A DNA stretch of 64,000 nucleotides from Blakeslea trispora (Eukaryota; Mucoromycota; Mucoromycetes; Mucorales; Choanephoraceae), in contig JAIWNE010000004.1 in assembly GCA_025331445.1 (NCBI GenBank), positions 124,001-188,000 on the forward strand. Direction: 5' to 3'. Shown here one piece after another: positions 36,427 through 47,936 of this stretch. Position numbers and translations under genes: made by a program. The notes below the pieces were generated by a model. It saw only the letters and a list, made by a program, of their open reading frames with translations. It was not told the DNA's origin and did no database searches. Position 1 is the first letter of the stretch. Every line of letters starts with the position of its first letter.

Positions 36427-38191
36427 AAAAAAAAAATGCTGCAAGCTTGATAAATTCATGCTCCTAGATAGAACAACTGGATTTGTGATGCTCTAAGAAC
36501 TCTGTCAATAGTAGTGTTTCTCAATTTGTTTGTGCACTAGAAAAGTATACAGTCATGTCTTTGTCTAACAGTGATGTCAGTTGATCCAAATACAAAGTCG
36601 TACTTGGATTGGTCAACTTTATTTGAAAAAAAAAAGTAATCCAATGTTTCTTTGTGTATTTTGCATTTTTCTTTTATGAGTCAATATGTAGCTTATTTTA
36701 TGCAGTTGGGCAAGGATGAATTATTTACGAAAAAAAGAAAGTTATTTACTATTAGAGTAAAAAGTTCCTGCAATCCATATCTAAAGGAAACTAAGCTTTT
36801 GATAACACTGTAGTGCGCGAGAGAGGCGTAAAACTTGTTTTTATTTATTCACAAAAACTTGTTTATGGCCACACCTACTTTTTCTTTTTTGAGTAGTTTG
36901 GCTTTTGTTTTTCTCAAGTGAATACTCTCAATGTTCATTTAAAGAAATAATTTATCAAGCCTAAAAGTAAAAGACATGAATGAGTAGGTCAGTCGAGGAA
37001 AGAGGATGTTGTTCAGCTTAGGCCAAACAATCTTGGTGAATTATAAGATCATTCAAGTAATTGTATTTCTATGATACTGAGTTCGTACAGTATAAAAATA
37101 CCATGCAGTCATTAGGTTATGGTTTTCAAATAAAAGTGCATAAGTCTTGCTGAGTCACAGCACAAATACTGTTGACATCGTCTCCCGCATGATGCTTATT
37201 GTTCTGTAAGCATATGTAAGGCTGAGCTTTACATACTACCTGGATGCTATCAGGTCAGTACTAAAAATTAGAGTTGATTTGGTTTTATCTATCCTCCGAA
37301 ACCAAACTAAGCTGGTAAGCTTTTTGGACAATCAATGATAGTAACAACGTTCGCCTATAAAGCTTCTAGCAGTTTTGTGTCTGTCTTGGCCTAAAATCGC
37401 AACTATATTTAGAAAAAGATTGCATCAAAATTGTGCAGCTTGTACATACATCTTTCTAATAAACTAGTTAGAACTCTATGAGAATATTAACCAAAAAATA
37501 AAAGTTAGTTAAACAAAGAAACAAGGCATCTTTCTTTGAGTGAATGGCTTTTGTAGATATAGCTGTACAATCTCGATTCAAGTTATAAGCAAATTATGTA
37601 TTGAACTGACGTTGGTATCTTTGCATATGTGTAGGTGCAGAGACATGTTGATTGCTTTTATCGAGCAACGCATCTTTGATGCTCAATCTCACTATGCTCT
37701 ACTTTTCTTCTCTGTTTAGTTATTTGTATCCTTTAGAATAATGTACTTTTCTCTTTTCTTATCAGCAGTTATATCGTCCGTAAGGTTTGAAGGAATGAGC
37801 ATGTTCGTTTCATTATGCTCAATACTTTCTAATTTTCAATATTTCTGTTTATTTCATTCGAAATATGCTTTGCAAATCTTTCATTGCCAGCCTTTTCTTA
37901 AGCGTTGAAGTTTGTCTTTTCTCTTTACTACGGAAGGGCGCGGTTAGTTGCAAAAAGGAAAACATGTGTTGAGTAAATGTTAAGAGTTTCAAGGAAACAC
38001 AAACTGAATTCGACCAATATTTTCGATAAAATGACCAAGTTGAGACTGGAAACACAGAACCCGAATCACCGGAGTTGGTAAGTCAAAAAAATAAACTTAT
38101 GGATTAATGTTTACTTTCTTCTTTTCTTTTCTCTCTCTTTCTTTTCTTACAACTAATAGAAAAGAAACTATTCTTTTTTAACACAAAGGAT
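36427..38191. other. intergenic region
   Basis: About 1.8 kb; no coding frame with support, no tRNA or rRNA seen. Pyrimidine-rich stretches near 38108..38147 precede the OSBP start. Confidence 0.45.
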
Positions 38192-39797
38192 ATGTCAACT
38201 ACACCACAGAATATAGCAGACAATTCCAACAATACAGAGGAGCTTGCTGAAGGCTCTCGCAGTATCTTACTGTCAATTGCTTCGCAGTTAACAAAAGGGA
38301 TGGATTTGGTATGTGTCGTGCTATCCTAGCTTATACATTGACTCACTCTTTGAAAAGCACAGAGTAGCTTTACCTACATTTGTATTGGAACCCAGAAGTA
38401 TGCTTGAGCGTATCACCGACTTCATGGCTCATCCTGAACTTATCTTACCGTACAGTCCTAATCTAGAGTTAACTTTTATACTTTTCTTTTTTCTTAAACA
38501 AACCTCTTTTTCATTTTGTTAGTATTCCTCATATTGATGATGATACACAACGATTCATTTCTGTCGTTAAATGGTTCTTAGCTGGATGGCATATTAAACC
38601 CAAGGTAATCTTTTTTTTTTTGTTTCAGTTTGTTTATTTTTAGTAAAACCAATGCTTTCCCTCTCTTTTTATCTATAGGGTGTAAAAAAGCCTTACAATC
38701 CAGTGTTGGGTGAATTCTTTAGATGTAAATATCAGTATGAAGATGGAACAGAAGCTTTTTATATCGCAGAACAAGTATCACATCATCCACCTGCCTCCGC
38801 TTATTTCTATACATGTCCCCAGCATAAGGTTGTTATCACAGGTGATCTTCGACCTAAATCTCGATTCTATGGCAATAGTGTAGGCTCTCTTATGCATGGA
38901 CAAATCAATTTCATTTTGCCTGGAAGACACAATGAGCGCTATGAAGTCAAGATGCCAAACATGTATGCTAGAGGTGTACTGTATGTTTGAACAACGCGTG
39001 TAAAACCAATTGAGAAAAGCGCCATCTTTACTTATCACGTTTTTTTTCTTTATTTATTAATTTTAAGGTTTGGCACGATGACGTTAGAACTTGGCGATGC
39101 TTCTTCAGTCAGATGTGTTTCGAGTGATTTGATTTGTGAAATGGATTTTCAAACAAAGGGATTTTTCTCTGGCCAATGCAATTCAGTCGTCGGTAAAATC
39201 AAACGAGAATCCACTCAAGAGATTCTTTATGAAATTTCAGGTCAATGGTCTGGTGAATTGTTGATCAAGAAGTATGTTGCAGACAAGAGCAGTAGTACGA
39301 TTGGTGGTTTATTGGTAAATAGAATGAGGGAAATGAAACTTTGTGTTATCTTACTCAATTCTTGATAGTCTCTTCGAGGCAGTACAACTTCACCAGAGAA
39401 AAAGGAAAAGTCTGAAGTGTTGGTTGATGTTACTCAGCATCAGATTTGTCCACTCTTAGTATCTGAAAATCAAGAAGAGAAGGAGTCTAGACGATTATGG
39501 GCTGGATTGACTGAAGGCATCATGGAAAAGAACATGGATAAAGCAACAGATGAAAAGTTCAAAGTGGAGGATCGAGAGCGTGCATTGAGAAAGGAAAGAG
39601 AAGCAAACAATATTCAATGGGAACCTCGGTTTTTTGACGTGATTCACGGTGATGAATACAAATTCAAAAACATCGATTCGTAAGTAGGACCTTACCCTTG
39701 TTTAACCTGACCCTCTCACCATCTTCTTCTTTTTCTCATTAGTCTAAACTATGATCAACCTGAAGAAGTGACCAAGGCAATCACAGCTCTGTTTTAA
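38192..39797 (+). CDS. oxysterol-binding protein (short Osh/ORP type)
   Basis: Lipid-transfer protein moving sterols or phosphatidylserine/PI4P between membranes. Seven exons, join(38192..38308, 38358..38449, 38523..38604, 38679..38980, 39068..39314, 39369..39679, 39743..39797), give 401 aa, the length of the Osh4-7 class without PH or ankyrin domains. Seen: LEPRSMLERITDFMAHPELI, KKPYNPVLGEFF, the family signature EQVSHHPPASAYF, GWHIKPKGVKKP and a C-terminal WEPRFFDVIHGDEYKFK. The second intron donor is ambiguous: GTACAG (38450) is used here because it gives the usual spacing between HPELI and DDD, and the MCM7 gene in this window also uses a GTACAG donor. The alternative GTTAAC at about 38470 would add a few residues. 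Confidence 0.9.
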
Positions 39798-40378
39798 ACA
39801 AAACAACCTTGAAATAGTAATAATAATAGTAATAAAATGTAGACAAAACTGGCCTTGAAATACATTTTTCTTTATCATGAGCTCATACACTCGTTTTAGC
39901 CTCTTTTCTCTATATTTGCATGATGAGTGATAAAGGAGGGCTTTCTTTTACCTGACCCACTTGTAACACTCACCATGTCGAATGCCTCACTCTGCTTTTA
40001 CTTTGTAAGTTTGGCTTGTCTTCAAAAAGTGACTTTTGTATAAAGATATAGTGTGTATATTGTAACCTTCCCAAAAAGAAGAACATACTTCCAATGCACA
40101 GTGAATTCTTTTTCATCTCAAATGCTATTTTTGCTTCATTAGAGATTCAATGCATTTAGTTTGAGATCTAAATTATACAGCAAATTTAGCACTGCTTTTC
40201 AAACTAGTCAATTTGAAGAAGATGAAGCATGCATTTCAAATCAAAGATTTTTTTTTTGACATTGACTGATTTCAAGCCCGAAATATCCTATAATAATTTC
40301 AAAACTCCACCCCCTCCCCCCTCTTCTTCTTCTTCTTCTTCTGTGGAGTTGTGTCTATTTTCTCAATCTTAATACATC
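39798..40378. other. intergenic between OSBP and prefoldin 6
   Basis: About 580 bp. A (CTT)n pyrimidine tract (40320..40341) lies just upstream of the prefoldin ATG; nothing else is recognised. Confidence 0.45.
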
Positions 40379-40977
40379 ATGAGTAGTTTGTCTGTTGTTG
40401 AAGCTAAATTAGAAGCTGAATCGAAAGCCTTTCAATTATTACAAAAAGGTAGATCTGCCAATAGAAAAACGCGTTTCTTTGCTCATCTATCCTATAGAAC
40501 TCTCTCAAGTGATTGAAAACAGACAACGTTTGGAATCACAACAACAAGAGAACGAGCTTGTTCATGCTGTAATTAGAGTGTACTCAGTCATCGATTTTTA
40601 TTTATTTATTTTGTTAATCTAGGAATTTAAACATCTCGATCAAGATAGTAACATTTACAAGCTGATTGGTCCTGTTCTTGTCAAACAAGACAAGTCTGAA
40701 GCAGCCAGTAATGTCAAGAACCGTTTAGAGTTGATCTCGAGTGAAATGTAAGTAAGCCGATGACAAGCCAGTTCCTTGTACTTATAGTGTCGATATAGTA
40801 AGCGTGTTGAAGCTCAATTAGAAGATTTAACTAAAAAATCAGAGACTAAGAAGCAAGATGTAAGTTGTCTCTCTTTTCCTCTATTTCAAAGCAAACTTTC
40901 TCAACTTCTTTTTTCTTTTTATAATATAGATTGCTCAATTACAAATGCAATACCAACAACTAGCAGCCAAGAAATAA
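40379..40977 (+). CDS. YKE2: prefoldin subunit 6 (Yke2/Gim1)
   Basis: Beta-type subunit of the hexameric prefoldin co-chaperone that delivers actin and tubulin to CCT. Five small exons, join(40379..40448, 40498..40568, 40623..40747, 40799..40859, 40930..40977), give 124 aa, matching the family (about 110-130). The two coiled-coil arms flank the hairpin segment DSNIYKLIGPVLVKQDKSEAASNVKNRLELI, corresponding to TPVYKLTGNVLLPVEQSEARTNVDKRLEFI in human. Its stop lies 30 bp from the stop of the convergent coilin gene, so the 3' ends probably overlap at RNA level. Confidence 0.93.
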
Positions 40978-41007
40978 TAACAATAATAAAAGAAAATTAG
41001 CTCTACT

Positions 41008-42789
41008 TTATTGTTTTACTGTGGACATGTTCTTAACAGCAAACATGTTATCCAAATTTAGAGTCACAATACGCTCCTCTTCCTGTTCTTCTTCTTCCTC
41101 ATATAGATAATCATCGTATTCTCTTCTTTCATGCGCTTTGTTGTCGAATTTGCCTCCTTTTGTATAATTATGATAAAATCCTTGACAGAATTCAACAGTG
41201 ATCGTCTCGGGCAAATTAAGCTCTTTTAACACAACCTGCTTCCATTCCGAAATCTCGGGCGAATAATTAGCTGTTAACTCCAATGTCTATTCAAGCATGT
41301 TGGGATGACAAGATCAGTCCTTTGTTTTTTCTCTCTCTCTCTTCTCTCTGAAGATGTTACCTTAATAGCAAGCGAATCTCCTATGGCTGGTATTTTGCTT
41401 TTGAAATCAGCATCGGGTAAACTATCATAGTCTACTGCTGTTGTCTTGGGTTCTGTTGGTTCAGCATCCTGAGCATAGAACAAGGTAGGCATACGATGAA
41501 TGGGGTATTCTGTGTCGTGTGGATTGCCCTTGTAATAGTGATCTGATTCAGCATAGCTAATGAATGCACGTCCATGAGTATTTCTATTGGTCGCTTTTTT
41601 CTCTGATGGCTGATCCCAATCAGCATCCTCATAATGAATATGAAAATGATTGTCTGCCTTGGGATCTGTTAAGTGATGTTTCTTTTTGTTCTTGTTCTTT
41701 TTCAATAGTCCTGTAGAAACTGTTTTTGGCTCTGCTTCTTCTGTAGGTGGATTTGAGGGTGTCGATTCAGGCACGGGTGATTCTGTTTCTTCTTCAGGTT
41801 CATTTGAGGCTGTCGATTCAGGTGCGGGTGGCTCTGGAACTTGGTCGCTTGAATTGGTTTGATTGTGATAGATTTCCTTTAGTAATCGACGTCTCATGTT
41901 GCGCTTCCGTGTCTTGCTAAGACCTTCAAATGGCTTATTGCTTGACCTTTCTTTCTCTTCTGCATCTTTCTTTTCAGCTTTCTTCTTTTTGTCATCTTCC
42001 TCTAGCTTCTTTTTCTGCTGTTGCTTTTTTTCTTTCTCTGCCTTTTTCTTCTTCTTTTCTTCCTCTAGTTTCTTTTGCTTCAGTTGTTGCAGCTTCCTTT
42101 CTTGCTCTGCCTTTTTCTTCTTCTTTTTTTCTTCCTCTAGCTTCTTTTGTTCCTCTAGCTTCTTTTTCTCCTCTGCTTTTCTCTTTTTCTCCTCTGCTTT
42201 TCTCTTTTCCTCTGCTAGCTTTTTTGTCTTTTCTTTCTCTAGCTTCTTTTTCTGTTTCTCTTTTTCTTCGGTCTTTTTCTTTTCCTCTTCTAGCTTCTTT
42301 GCCTTATGCTCTGCCTTCTTCTTCTTTTCCTTCTGAAGCTCTTCTGGTAAACCAGTGGATATGTTGGCTTTCTTGGGTGAACGAGACAGTGATTCTTCTT
42401 CAAAATCTTCAGCTATTATCAAGTTAGAAAAAAAAAAGTCTCGCTCTTTTAGCTATCACTATTGATTTTACTTGATTTTCTCTTTCTGTCGCCTGCTTTG
42501 GCTTGCTTGACTCTACAAAGAGAGTTAGTTCCTTAGCACTAAGAAAGAAATGAACTATACATTACATGACTGTATCTCCATCACGCAAGATATTCTTGAT
42601 CTTTGTGTATGGTAGCAACAAACAATCATCTAACAATAGCTTGAGATCAGCAGGTTCGGCTTGTAGTTCGAGCTGTTTAGCCACATGATCTGCTAACTGG
42701 TGAACAGCTTGACCCTCGAGCTTCTTTTCGATTGGAAACCAACAGAAATGCTTTTTTAACGGGTAATGAGTTGCGATTTTAATACGCAT
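41008..42789 (-). CDS. COIL: coilin-like Cajal body scaffold
   Basis: Coilin organises Cajal bodies, sites of snRNP and snoRNP maturation. Four exons, complement(41008..41286, 41361..42412, 42472..42512, 42566..42789), give 531 aa. Residues 1-75 (MRIKIATHYPLKKHFCWFPI..., LKLLLDDCLLLPYTKIKNILRDGDTV) match the ubiquitin-like coilin N-terminal self-association domain. A long Lys/Glu-rich coiled or low-complexity region follows (residues about 110-240). The C-terminal atypical Tudor domain has VDYDSLPDADFKSKIPAIGD, SLAIKTLELTANYSPEISEW, like the human YDSLPLLAA...[23 protein letters not shown]. RG-box dipeptides are not obvious. Its ATG lies 96 bp from that of SYS1, head-to-head. Confidence 0.88.
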
Positions 42790-42885
42790 CGAAAAGAATA
42801 TTCATAAAAAAAAAGAGAGAGAGAGAAAAGAAAAAACTCGCGTTTGACACTGTAACTGTTTCATTTTTATTTTTTTTATTCGAAA
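42790..42885. promoter_or_regulatory. 96-bp bidirectional promoter, coilin and SYS1
   Basis: Only 96 bp separate the two divergent start codons. The segment has a GAGAGA/AAAAGA purine tract and a T-rich run before the SYS1 ATG, but no TATA box that I can see. Confidence 0.6.
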
Positions 42886-43633
42886 ATGTCTTCATTTCGA
42901 ACATCCAAATGGGATCCTGTGCTGATCATTGCACAGGTAAGAATAAACAAGTACTAAAGCAGGGAACTTTATTGACCAACTACTCTTTTAGATAGCAGCA
43001 GTCCAATCACTCAGCTACATCTTGTTTAGTTTTGTTCTGTATATTGCACTCACTCTCAATGGCACAGACCTCTCACTCGACTTGATATTTAATGACCGAG
43101 AAATCCGAACAGACACAGGATTTGGATGGTCACTGATCATGGTGTGGATGGTCAACGCATTTCTCTGTATACCCATCTTGATGATGATTGTGCAACGAGC
43201 CAAACTGATTCTTGACTTTGTCCTGACCTTTCACTTCTTTCATCTATTACTTGCCTGGAAATCAATAGGTCATTTCCCTACAGGCTTACCTTGGTGGATA
43301 CTTCAACTGGTGACCATAGCTATCATGACGCTAGGAGGCGAGTGGGCTTGTATGCACCGAGAAATGAAGCCCATCATGGTCAGTCAAAAGACAGTACGCC
43401 ATGAACAAGCCTCCGGTAGTTCATCCAACCTGCACGGATCTTTTAGAAACAAACGCAAATCATCCAATGTAGATCAAACAGAGCCTGTAGAGACAGCTGA
43501 AGATCAAGGTCCTTTATTGGCTATTGTCGGCAAAGCTAAGAAGGCATTATCCAGTCATACTCAAACGAAGCGTCACGGGAAGCAAAGATATGATCAAATT
43601 CCCTTAAGCGAACTTGACCGTAATGACACTTAG
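42886..43633 (+). CDS. SYS1: Golgi membrane protein Sys1
   Basis: Four-span Golgi membrane protein that recruits the GTPase Arl3/ARFRP1. Two exons, join(42886..42936, 42992..43633), give 230 aa. The N-terminus FRTSKWDPVLIIAQIAAVQSLSY parallels human FRSYVWDPLLILSQIVLMQTVYY, followed by LDLIFNDREIRTDTGFGW, LDFVLTFHFFHLLLAW and LPWWILQLVTIAIMTLGGEWACMHREMKPI, the conserved C-terminal span. The cytosolic tail of about 70 residues (Ser/Lys-rich, ending RYDQIPLSELDRNDT) is longer than in animals, as in other fungi. Confidence 0.94.
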
Positions 43634-43952
43634 AAACTCAATTTTGACGTTTTTCTCGAAAATTTTCAAAGCCAAGTGATAGCAATAAAATGAGAACTGA
43701 AGAGAACACTTTGTTTAACCTCATTTGCGCCCAAATCTTCTGTTGTGAGTTGAATGTAGATATTCCTATCTATTCTATATCGTTTTCGTCAGCCATCCTC
43801 CCCTTCTTTCATGCATTTGCCCTATGTTGCCTTCTCCAAAGCCAACTCTTTTTTTTTATACCCTATAAAAACGTGTCCGAGAGAAAGTGCACCAGATTTT
43901 TTCTGCTAGATTAAAGAAAAACTTTTTTTTTCTACAAGTAAAAGTTGACAGA
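43634..43952. promoter_or_regulatory. promoter and 5'UTR of histidyl-tRNA synthetase
   Basis: Carries a TATAAAA element at 43864..43870. An AUG-less open stretch (43869..43952) lies in frame with the downstream coding region and reads as a basic leader (see findings). Confidence 0.5.
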
Positions 43953-45867
43953 ATGTCTGTTGAACAATCAAAGAACGATCAAGAAGCTCTCAGGGCACAA
44001 CTTGCTCAATCAGTAGAAGCACAAGCCCTCAAAGTTCGTCAACTCAAATCTAGCAAAGCTGATAAGGCAGAGATCGACAAGGAAGTAGAAACCTTGTTGA
44101 GTCTCAAGAAAGAGTTGGCCTTTTTAGAAGGTGATAGCACAAAGGACAAGAAAAAGTCAGAAGCCAAAAAGCCTGCTAAAGCTAGCTTCACTTTAAAGAC
44201 AGCCAAGGTATATATCATTCAAAAAAAAGCGTTAGTCACAGGCTGTTCTATATACTAAATAAAAGTGAATAGGGTACAAAAGATTACAATGACAAGGATA
44301 TGGCTATTCGTGAAAAAGTCTTTAGTACAATTACCAAAGTATTCAAGAAGCACGGTGCTGTCACTATCGATACACCTGTTTTCGAGCTCAAGGTAGAATC
44401 GGCTGAAATATTGTGTGTTTCAATGCATTAAAGTGTCTTTTGTGATAGGAAATCCTTGCTGGTAAATATGGTGAAGACAGCAAATTGATCTATGATTTAG
44501 CTGATCAAGGTGGTGAGGAATGTTCCTTGCGTTATGACTTGACTGTTCCTTTTGCTCGTTTCTTGGCCATGAACGGTAAGGAATATCCCAACATCAAGCG
44601 TTATCAAATTGCCAAGGTGTATCGTCGTGATCAACCTGCCATGACAAAGGGTCGTATGAGAGAATTCTATCAATGTGTAAAGTCTAAAGAAAGAAAGGAA
44701 AAGAGAGAAAAACTAAGACAGCATCTTTCTATGTAGGATTTCGATATTGCCGGTACTTATGATGCCATGATTCCCGATTCCGAAATTTTGGCCATCTTGT
44801 GTGAAGCCTTGACTGATTTGGATGTAGGCAAGTTTACTGTCAAGATCAATCACCGTAAGATTTTGGATGGTATCTTTGAGGTCTGTGGTGTTCCTGAAGA
44901 CAATATTCGTCCTATCTCTTCTGCTGTGGATAAGCTTGATAAGTTACCTTGGGAAGAGGTCAAGAAGGAAATGGTAGAAGAAAAGGGTTTGGCTGTTGAA
45001 GCAGCTGATAAGATTGGTGAATATGTCAAACACAAGGGTGGTCGTGATCTCTTGGAAATGTTGAAGAAGGACGAAGTCTTGATGGCCAATCAAAATGCCG
45101 CTGCTGGTTTGAAGGATATGGAAACCCTCTTTGATTACTTGGAAATCTTCAAGGTGATGCATTTGATGTCCTTTGATTTGAGTTTGGCTAGAGGCTTAGA
45201 TTATTACACTGGTATCATCTATGAAGCCGTGACAGAAAAATCTGCTCCTCCAAGTAAGTCAGTTTGTTATGGTTTAAAAACGAAAATAGTAATAACTTTA
45301 TGCTGAAATATAGAATTGGCTGAAGGTATTGTAGCCAAGAAGAAGGAAGGCACAGATGAAATCGATGAATCTACTGTAGGTGTAGGTTCTATTGCTGCTG
45401 GTGGTCGTTATGACAACTTGGTTGGTATGTTCTCTGGTAAGAACAAGAAGGGTGTTCCCAATCTTCAAATCCCCTGTGTTGGTGTCTCTATCGGTGTTGA
45501 GCGTGTCTTTTCTATCCTGATGTCCAAGCAAAAGGCTGCTGAAATCAAGAGCAATGAGACTGAAGTCTATGTTATCTCTGTTGGTGATGGTCTTTTGAAG
45601 GAGCGTATGGCCATTGCTAAGGACTTGTGGGATGCTGGTATCAAGGCTTCTTATATGTTCAAGAACAAGCCTAGATTGGACAAACAATTTGATGCTTGTG
45701 AAAAAGAAATGATTCCTTTGGCTGTTATTATCGGTAAAGATGAATTAGAAAAGGGACAAGTCCGTGTGAAAGATATGAGAGCCAAGGATGAAACTCAAGG
45801 TGGTGGTATTGTTATCAAGCAATCAGATATGATTCAAGAACTCAAGTCTAGACTTGAACAATTGTAA
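43953..45867 (+). CDS. HTS1: histidyl-tRNA synthetase (class II)
   Basis: Charges tRNA-His with histidine. Five exons, join(43953..44207, 44273..44392, 44449..44676, 44737..45253, 45314..45867), give 557 aa. Residues about 1-60 form a WHEP-like helical hairpin ([40 protein letters not shown]). The catalytic core has [31 protein letters not shown], motif 2 [29 protein letters not shown], HisA motif [13 protein letters not shown] and GGRYDNL, then motif 3 [11 protein letters not shown], and the C-terminal anticodon-binding domain. The leader before the ATG is open and basic (see findings), so a mitochondrial form from a non-AUG start is possible. No second HARS gene is in the window. Confidence 0.95.
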
Positions 45868-46051
45868 TAAAATGCATTTTTTTCTTTTGACTTCTAACAC
45901 TAGTTACATCATTGATTGTTCTAATTTATTATCAACATGATAAACCCAAAATTAAAAAAATAGACTAAAATTTTATTATTGTTCATTTCTAGTAGAAAAC
46001 GAAAGTGGTGTAAAAAGATTACAAATAAATAAATAAAAATATGTACAGAAA

Positions 46052-46062
46052 GGGGGGGGGGG
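46052..46062. repeat. poly-G homopolymer
   Basis: Eleven consecutive G immediately downstream (in PKA sense) of the PKA stop codon, in its 3'UTR; a C11 run in the mRNA. Confidence 0.85.
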
Positions 46063-46080
46063 AATATGAGTCCCTTTTGC

Positions 46081-47936
46081 TTAGAAAGCAGGGAACTTGG
46101 AACTAAAGACATCACCACGAATATGGCCGTAAAGATGAATAGGTTCTTTATACTTTGCAAAGCAGTTGGTGTCGCCATCATCTTTGACTTTGGGAACGTA
46201 AGGAGGCTTGATCTTGCGCTTATAGACTTGTTCAAAACTCATATCGTTAAACCATGCATGTGCCTTGATTTCTTCACTTGTGAAACGGCCCTCAATATCG
46301 TTGGTAAGCAAGTTAGAAAGCAAATCCTTGAGTTCGGGGCTCATATCGTTAGGCCAGTCAATCTGACATTCCAAGATCTTTTGATACAAATTAACAGGGT
46401 TCTTATCGATAAAAGGGGCGCGACCGACCACCATTTCAAAGATCAAGACACCCAGGCCCCACCAATCAACTGCCTTTGTATAGCCTTTGGAGAGAATGAT
46501 TTCTGGCGCTAAATAATCAGGGGTGCCACATACTGTCCAAGTCATCTCATCCACACGTTTAGCAAACCCAAAATCAGTTACTTTGACATGACCACGGGCA
46601 TCAATCAGAATATTTTCGGGCTTCAAGTCTCGATAGACAATACCGTTTTCGTGAAGATAAGCCAGAGCCAACAACACTTCAGCAGCATAGAATTTAGCTG
46701 TATGCTCAGAGAATTTCTTTTCCTTTCGCAGCATGCTAAACAATTCACCTCCAGGGACATAGTCCATGACCATAAAGAGGTGAGTGTCATCTTGAAAGGC
46801 GTCCCAAAGGTTAACCAAAAAGGGATGAGAGATTTCTCTTAAAATGGTAGGCTCATTGTTGATATGTTCCACTTGTTTGAGTCGGACAATGTCATATTTG
46901 TCAAGTGCCTTAATGGCATAATGCTTGCCATTGACCTTGCTTTGAGCCAGATGGACACGACCAAAGGAACCAGTACCGACAGTACGTTTCAGGACGAAAT
47001 CATCCAGTCTTAATTTTCTGTGCTTTGAGCGACGCTGCTTCATGTTGTTGGCTGATCTTGCGCGAGGTACAGCATGGGTGCTGACTCGTGTCACGTGGAC
47101 AGGTCGAGGAGTATACTGTGATTTCATAGGTGATGAAGCAACAGGTTGAGTTGCTGCGGAGTTTTGACTAGTTTGATCGGGGACAGATAATAGTGAATTA
47201 GTATTAGTGGTGGCAGTATTAGTTTTAGTAATAGGAGCAGGCGTAGTAAGATGGCTGGTGGCTGTTGTAGGTTCCGATGATAAATTTGAGGGCTGAACAC
47301 CAAAATAACCTTCTGCCTGTTGTTCTTCACCTTGTGGTGGGAGAGGAGACAAAGGAGAGGCACGAGTAGGTGAAGAGGAAAGGTAATCTGGAATATTTGT
47401 CTTGTATGGCATAGGTGGTTGGTCTTGGTAATTGTCAAAATGAGCAGTCTTTTGAATAATGGGTATAGGTTCTAAAAGAAAAAAATGGATTTATTAGAAT
47501 TGCTTAAAATGGAAACTGCTGTCAATTGTTTGTTTTTTTACCTTTTGTCTTATTTACAGGTGAATGGGGTGGAGATTGATTGTCAGTTGTGTTCATTGGA
47601 GTAAACATCATAGAAGAAGGAAGATGTAAGGAATGTGATGATGAATTCTTTCTAGGTGTTTGTCCAGGTGTCATAATACTACTATTGCCAGCTAAAACAA
47701 ATAAATAAAAAATGACAGTTAATTTCTTATTCTAAAATAATAATGACTTTCTTTTCTTTACCTGAATAACAACTACCTTCATCACTAGTAATACTGCTTG
47801 TAATACTAGGTGTCTTTGATAGAGTAGGTGAAGATGATGAAGCTGAATGATTTGATTCTCGACTACTTGTACGTTGATGTTTCTTTGTCAATGTAGTTCG
47901 ACGAATCAATTGTACACCTTTATTGATGATATCCAT
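46081..47936 (-). CDS. TPK: cAMP-dependent protein kinase catalytic subunit (PKA)
   Basis: AGC-family Ser/Thr kinase controlled by cAMP through a regulatory subunit. Three exons, complement(46081..47471, 47542..47691, 47762..47936), give 571 aa. The first 240 residues are low-complexity, rich in Ser, Thr, Pro, Gln and Asn, longer than in animals but common in fungal PKA. Kinase motifs: GTGSFGRVHL, AIKALDK, MDYVPGGELFSML, YRDLKPENILID, DFGFAKRV, activation loop TWTVCGTPDYLAPE with the PDK1-site Thr, and a C-terminal tail ending FSSKFPAF, close to the canonical FXXF end that marks PKA rather than PKC or Akt. A TATATAA-like element lies upstream on the minus strand near 48074..48081. It converges on HTS1 with 213 bp between stops. 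Confidence 0.94.

Noticed and set aside
41896..42427. Long Phe/Ser-rich frames on the plus strand
   Set aside because: They are the complement of the Lys/Glu-rich middle of coilin; composition explains the open frame.
43887..43952. Annotating the histidyl-tRNA synthetase from GTG at 43887
   Set aside because: The TATA position and the good ATG at 43953 favour the ATG; the leader is kept as a finding rather than as coding sequence.
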